From assembly GCF_024699925.1 (NCBI RefSeq), contig NZ_JAJOMX010000001.1, positions 4,998,001 through 5,062,000 of the forward strand: a stretch of DNA of 64,000 nucleotides, given 5' to 3'. This DNA comes from Mesorhizobium sp. J428. GTDB taxonomy: Bacteria; Pseudomonadota; Alphaproteobacteria; Rhizobiales; Rhizobiaceae. Of this stretch, positions 60,263 to 64,000 are shown in pieces. The notes under the pieces were generated by a model. The model was not told where the DNA came from. It saw nothing but the letters and a program-made list of their open reading frames with translations, and ran no database searches. A program made the translations under genes and the position numbers. Within the stretch, counting starts at the first letter, position 1, and the number at the start of each line of letters is the position of its first letter.

Positions 60263-60383
60263 GAATGCTCCGGTCTGCGAGGCGCGCCGCACATTTGCCG
60301 GAATGGTGTGGGGATCACAAGTTCAGGAATGCCGCGTTTCGCCTTTTAATCGTCTGCTTGCTCGTCTAGGTGTAGCCCCCGAC

Positions 60384-61790
60384 ATGACCGCATTCACAGA
60401 CACCAGCAGCTTGACGCGACGCCTCGCGCACGGCGCGCTCGCCGTTGCAGTCGCCGTCCAGTCTTTCTGGTTCACCCCGCCCGCGAAAGCGCAGCAGCGC
60501 AGCGTTCCGATCGTGCGTGACGCCGAGATCGAGGCGCTCGTGCGCGACTACGTCCGCCCGATCCTCAAAGTGGCGGGCCTTACGAAGGCCGGGGTCGACA
60601 TCGTTCTGGTCAACGACGACAGCTTCAACGCCTTCGTCGCCGGGCGGCGCATGTTCATCAATACGGGCGCACTCCTGACGGCGGAGACGCCGAACGAGAT
60701 CATTGGCGTCATCGCGCACGAAGCCGGACACCTTGCCGACGGCCACCAGGAGCGGCTGCGTGATCAGCTGGCGCGCGCCCGGACGATGGCGGTGGTGGCC
60801 TCGCTGCTGGGCATCGGTGCGACGGTGGCAGGTGCTGCGGCTAATTCCGGCGACATGGCGCGCGCCGGCACCGGCATTGCCATGGGCGGCACGGAAGTGG
60901 CGCGGCGCACCCTGCTCGGCTACCAGCGTACCGAGGAAGCGGCGGCCGACATCGCGGCACTGCGCTATCTCGACGCCACCGGCCAGTCCGCGAAGGGAAT
61001 GCTGACCACGTTCAGCCGCTTCCAGAGCGCGCTTGCGCTGAGCGGTGCGCGCATCGATCCCTACCAGGTCAGCCATCCGATGCCGCGCGACCGCATTGCC
61101 AATCTGACTGAGCGCGCGCAGAAGAGCCAGTATTTCGGCGCGATGGATCCCCCGGCCCTGCAATTGCGCCACGACATGATGCGCGCCAAGATCGCCGCCT
61201 TCACCGGGGGCCAAGGTGCCACGTCGCGCATGTTCCGCAAGGACGCACGCGGCATCCCCGCCCTCTACGGCGATGCCATCTCCACCTATCTCTACGGCAA
61301 TCCCCGCGCAGCGCTCAGTAAGATCGACGCCCTGATCAAGCAGCAGCCGCAGAACGCCTATTTCCACGAGATGCGCGGCGACATCCTGATGAAGGCGAAC
61401 CGCGCCTCGGAGGCGGCGGACGCCTATGCCAAGGCGGTCAAGCTCGATCCGTCGCGCTCCGGGCTGATCAACGTCAGCTACGGCCAGGCATTGCTCGCTG
61501 TCGGCTCGCCGGACGCCGTGAAGCGGGCGGTGACGGAGATCAACAAGGGCATAGAGCGCGATCGGGAGAACCCTTCGGCCTATCGCCCGCTTGCCCAGGC
61601 CTATGGCCAACTGGGCGACATCGGGCTTGCGGAGCTCGCGAGCGCCGAAGGCGAATATTATTCCGGCAAGTATCTCGACGCGAAGATCTTCGCGGCGCGG
61701 GCGCAGACCAAGCTGAAGCAGGGTTCCCCCGGCTGGCTGCGCGCGCAGGATATCATCAACTACCGCGAAGCCGGAAAAAAGCGGAAATGA
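60384..61790 (+). CDS. Periplasmic M48 metalloprotease with TPR repeats (BepA/YfgC-like)
   Basis: A 468-residue exported zinc protease, probably a quality-control enzyme for outer-membrane or envelope proteins. A signal peptide (AHGALAVAVAVQSFWF, cut near PPAKAQ) is followed by an M48 domain with HEAGH (H112, E113, H116) and the third ligand in EEAAADIAALRYLD, and by TPR repeats from about residue 310 (NAYFHEMRGDILMKANRASEA). BepA has the same order of domains. Start at 60384 is the Met just before the signal peptide; the frame is open further upstream. The DsbA-like gene follows after 34 bases. Confidence 0.9.
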   Translation: MTAFTDTSSLTRRLAHGALAVAVAVQSFWFTPPAKAQQRSVPIVRDAEIEALVRDYVRPILKVAGLTKAGVDIVLVNDDSFNAFVAGRRMFINTGALLTAETPNEIIGVIAHEAGHLADGHQERLRDQLARARTMAVVASLLGIGATVAGAAANSGDMARAGTGIAMGGTEVARRTLLGYQRTEEAAADIAALRYLDATGQSAKGMLTTFSRFQSALALSGARIDPYQVSHPMPRDRIANLTERAQKSQYFGAMDPPALQLRHDMMRAKIAAFTGGQGATSRMFRKDARGIPALYGDAISTYLYGNPRAALSKIDALIKQQPQNAYFHEMRGDILMKANRASEAADAYAKAVKLDPSRSGLINVSYGQALLAVGSPDAVKRAVTEINKGIERDRENPSAYRPLAQAYGQLGDIGLAELASAEGEYYSGKYLDAKIFAARAQTKLKQGSPGWLRAQDIINYREAGKKRK

Positions 61791-61824
61791 CCCGACAGGG
61801 TCGGAAAGAGGACAGGGTCGCACG

Positions 61825-62628
61825 ATGAGCAAGACGCTCGCATTTGGTCTCGCAGGTGTCGCGGTCTCCGCAGCCATGCTCGGCTTCGGCTTCTATGCAG
61901 GCAAGCAGCAGCCGGCGATCGCCGCGGCGACGCCTCCCGCCGTCGCAGGGCCCATCGAGGGACGAGCCCAGATTGAGCAGGTCGTGCGCGACTATCTGTT
62001 GGCCAATCCCGAACTGATGGTCGAGGTGCAGGCCGCCCTCGAATCCAGGCAGGAGGAGAAGCAGCGCGTCGCCCAGCAGTCGACGATCGCGTCCGACAAG
62101 GACCTGATCTTCAACGGCAAGTATGACGGCTGGGGCGGCAATCCGCAGGGCGACGTCACGCTGGTCGAGTTCTTCGACTACAATTGCGGCTTCTGCAAAC
62201 GCGCCTTCCCGGACATGCTGTCCCTCGTGAAGGACGACCCGCAGGTCCGCGTCGTCTACAAGGAGTTCCCGATCCTCGGACCGGACTCTCAGAAGGCTCA
62301 CGTCGTATCGATGGCGTTCCGCGCGTTGATGCCGCAGAAGTGGACGGAGTTCCACCACTCGCTGATGGGCATGTCGCGCGCGACTGAGGAAAGCGCGCTC
62401 CGCATCGCTCTCTCGCTCGGCGCCGATGAGGCGGCCCTGCGCAAGGAGATGGAGAACCCGCAGATCGGCGCGGCTTTCGAGGAGACGTACAATCTCGCCA
62501 CCAAGCTGGCGATCACCGGCACACCCTCTTATGTCGTCGGCAAGGAGGTCGTATTCGGTGCGCTCGGCAAGGCCGTGCTGGAGGAAAAGGTGGCGCTCGC
62601 GCGCGGCTGCGGCGAGGAAACCTGCTGA
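61825..62628 (+). CDS. DsbA/ScsC-like periplasmic thiol-disulfide oxidoreductase
   Basis: A 267-residue exported thioredoxin-fold protein with an N-terminal helical region (about 45-85, AQIEQVVRDYLLANPELM) and active site CGFC (C121-C124) in DYNCGFCKRAF; the cis-Pro is in TGTPSYVVG. The N-terminal helical part and CGFC recall ScsC and BdbD-type proteins that isomerise or oxidise disulfides, rather than E. coli DsbA (CPHC). The N-terminus is a signal peptide or anchor. An unusual last residue is Cys, in CGEETC. No DsbB or ScsB partner is next to it. Confidence 0.9.
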   Translation: MSKTLAFGLAGVAVSAAMLGFGFYAGKQQPAIAAATPPAVAGPIEGRAQIEQVVRDYLLANPELMVEVQAALESRQEEKQRVAQQSTIASDKDLIFNGKYDGWGGNPQGDVTLVEFFDYNCGFCKRAFPDMLSLVKDDPQVRVVYKEFPILGPDSQKAHVVSMAFRALMPQKWTEFHHSLMGMSRATEESALRIALSLGADEAALRKEMENPQIGAAFEETYNLATKLAITGTPSYVVGKEVVFGALGKAVLEEKVALARGCGEETC

Positions 62629-62756
62629 AAACCCCACTATCGGCGCCCGCGTTTGTGGACATCCCGACAAGACACTTGCGCTTGGCGGCGCACACTTTAA
62701 GCCGGACCGGTAGACGGCGGTCGCCTCGCGGCTGCCGTCCTTGGATGGATTGCTGA

Positions 62757-63194
62757 ATGACGAAACTGGTCTACGTGCTCAACGGCCCGAACCTGAACAT
62801 GCTGGGGATACGCGAACCCGGCATCTACGGCGGCAAGACCCTCGCGCAGATCGGCGAGGATTGTGCGGCCGAGGCCGCCCGCTTGGGCCTCGGCGTCGAG
62901 TTCCGTCAGTCGAACCACGAGGGCACATTGGTCGACTGGATTCAGGAGGCAGGCGCCAAGGCGAAGGGATTGGTCATCAATCCCGGCGCCTACGGCCATA
63001 CCTCCATCGCACTCCACGATGCGATCCGCGCCGTCCAGCCTCTGCCCGTCGCAGAGGTCCATCTTTCCAACATCCACGCCCGCGAGGAATTCCGTCACAA
63101 GACCATGATCGCGCCCGTCGCGACCGGAATGATCTGCGGCTTCGGCCCGCTCGGCTACGTTCTGGCGCTTCAGGCGCTTGCCGCGCGGATCTGA
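62757..63194 (+). CDS. aroQ: 3-dehydroquinate dehydratase, type II
   Basis: AroQ dehydrates 3-dehydroquinate to 3-dehydroshikimate in the shikimate pathway. The 145-residue protein has the catalytic Tyr24 in EPGIYG, the flexible loop before it, [14 protein letters not shown], and His102 in [13 protein letters not shown]. It is the small type II enzyme, unrelated to AroD. The Shine-Dalgarno site is weak. accB begins 22 bases after the stop; aroQ-accB-accC is a common alphaproteobacterial run. Confidence 0.97.
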   Translation: MTKLVYVLNGPNLNMLGIREPGIYGGKTLAQIGEDCAAEAARLGLGVEFRQSNHEGTLVDWIQEAGAKAKGLVINPGAYGHTSIALHDAIRAVQPLPVAEVHLSNIHAREEFRHKTMIAPVATGMICGFGPLGYVLALQALAARI

Positions 63195-63216
63195 CCAAAC
63201 GATAAGGAAACGCCAT

Positions 63217-63684
63217 ATGTCGACCAAGAAGACCGGTATCGACCAGCAGCTGATCCGCGACCTGGCAAGCATACTGGACGATACGAACCTGTCCGAGATC
63301 GAGGTCGAGCAGGGCGACCTGCGCATCCGCGTGTCGCGCCAGATCAACGTGCAGGCCTATGCCCCGGCGACCCAGTTCGCAGCGCCCCCCGTGGCCGCGC
63401 CGGCCTCCGCAGCGGCAACCTCCGCTCCCGCCGCTTCCGTCGACACGTCGAAGAACGCCGTCCCCTCACCGATGGTGGGCACTGCCTATGCGGCGCCATC
63501 GCCCGACTCCAAGCCTTTCATCGAGGTCGGCCAGCAGGTCCGCGAAGGCCAAACCCTGCTGATCATCGAGGCGATGAAGACGATGAACCAGATCCCCTCG
63601 CCGCGCTCCGGAACGGTGACGGCCATCCTGTTCAAGGACGCACAGCCTGTCGAATACGGTGAACCCCTCGTCGTGATCGAGTAG
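63217..63684 (+). CDS. accB: Biotin carboxyl carrier protein of acetyl-CoA carboxylase
   Basis: AccB carries the biotin that shuttles CO2 between AccC and AccAD in the first step of fatty acid synthesis. The 155-residue protein has an N-terminal helix region, a linker rich in Ala and Pro (about 46-80) and the biotinyl domain with the target Lys121 in [14 protein letters not shown] (EAMKT rather than EAMKM, seen widely in rhizobia). The start at 63217 follows AAGGAAA. It lies 20 bases before accC. Confidence 0.96.
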   Translation: MSTKKTGIDQQLIRDLASILDDTNLSEIEVEQGDLRIRVSRQINVQAYAPATQFAAPPVAAPASAAATSAPAASVDTSKNAVPSPMVGTAYAAPSPDSKPFIEVGQQVREGQTLLIIEAMKTMNQIPSPRSGTVTAILFKDAQPVEYGEPLVVIE

Positions 63685-63704
63685 GGAGGGGAAGGCTAGC
63701 GCCC

Positions 63705-64000
63705 ATGTTCCAGAAGATACTCATCGCCAATCGCGGCGAGATCGCGCTGAGGGTTCTCCGCGCCTGCAAGGAGCTCGGCATCCAAACGGTGGTCGTGCAT
63801 TCGACCGCTGATGCCGATGCCATGCACGTGCGGCTCGCGGACGAGAGCGTCTGCATCGGCCCGCCGCCGTCGCGCGAAAGCTATCTCAACATCCACCAGA
63901 TCGTCGCCGCCTGCGAGATCACCGGGGCGGACGCGGTCCATCCCGGCTACGGCTTCCTGTCCGAAAATGCACGCTTCTCCGACATCCTGAAGGCACACGG
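63705..64000 (+). CDS. accC: Biotin carboxylase, N-terminal part (cut by the window end)
   Basis: AccC carboxylates the biotin of AccB using ATP and bicarbonate. The 98 codons present read [20 protein letters not shown], then [20 protein letters not shown], and [12 protein letters not shown], the classic start of the biotin carboxylase N-domain. The gene runs off the window, so the ATP-grasp domain cannot be seen. GGAGGGGAAGG lies upstream. Confidence 0.96.
   Translation, partial: MFQKILIANRGEIALRVLRACKELGIQTVVVHSTADADAMHVRLADESVCIGPPPSRESYLNIHQIVAACEITGADAVHPGYGFLSENARFSDILKAH

Overview
The window is a contiguous piece of an alphaproteobacterial chromosome, most likely from the order Rhizobiales and close to Mesorhizobium and its Phyllobacteriaceae relatives. 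This rests on high G+C coding sequence, a GAAC-N7-GAAC SOS operator in front of lexA, the lipid A enzyme LpxI rather than LpxH, RNase E with a long insertion in its S1 region, and the gene order secG-tpiA / ppiD-trpD-trpC-moaC-moeA-lexA / comEC / gltX / gltA / lpxB-lpxI-lpxA-fabZ-lpxD-bamA-rseP-cdsA-uppS-frr-pyrH-tsf-rpsB. The genus is an inference; no 16S gene is present.

Layout. 1-8.1 kb: end of a small exported-protein gene, secG and tpiA (minus), then a plus-strand run from a SurA/PpiD-type foldase through trpD, trpC, moaC and moeA to the SOS repressor lexA. 8.1-14.2 kb: comEC (minus), gltX, a GST-like gene and gltA. 14.2-27.4 kb: a long minus-strand block read from rpsB downwards: translation (rpsB, tsf, frr), UMP kinase, undecaprenyl-PP and CDP-diacylglycerol synthesis, a site-2 protease, BamA and the lipid A pathway. 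These are genes for building the cell envelope together with ribosome functions. 27.5-36 kb: small metabolic and accessory genes: a PLP dehydratase, RidA, a GDPD phosphodiesterase, a FemAB/GNAT-like protein, a YbaK deacylase, a HIT protein, a PAP2 phosphatase, an AzlCD pair and a methyltransferase. 36-42.7 kb: clpS-clpA, an L,D-transpeptidase and membrane proteins. 42.8-44 kb: tRNA-Gly, tRNA-Tyr and an rRNA methyltransferase. 44-58 kb: an AsmA/DUF3971 protein, a peroxiredoxin-like protein, an M23 peptidase, prfB with its programmed +1 frameshift, PBP1a, an amidase and RNase E. 58-64 kb: glutaminase, an aminotransferase, an M48 protease with TPRs, a DsbA-like oxidoreductase, aroQ, accB and the start of accC.

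Two features stand out. First, ten single-base frame breaks interrupt eight genes, including tpiA, clpA and rne, which are hard to lose; nine of the ten lie between about 33.6 and 55.9 kb and several sit in short G or C runs. This looks like local sequence error rather than gene decay, and the affected genes are reported here as single genes with the break located. Second, prfB carries a textbook autoregulatory frameshift site that must not be confused with those errors.

I found no phage, insertion sequence, CRISPR array, toxin-antitoxin or defence locus, and nothing that I can honestly call an undescribed system. The best leads are modest: a peroxiredoxin-like protein lacking the usual active-site Pro and Thr, a ComEC whose C-terminal domain lacks the metal-binding motif, a probable Tat-exported lipoprotein L,D-transpeptidase, and paired LexA operators.
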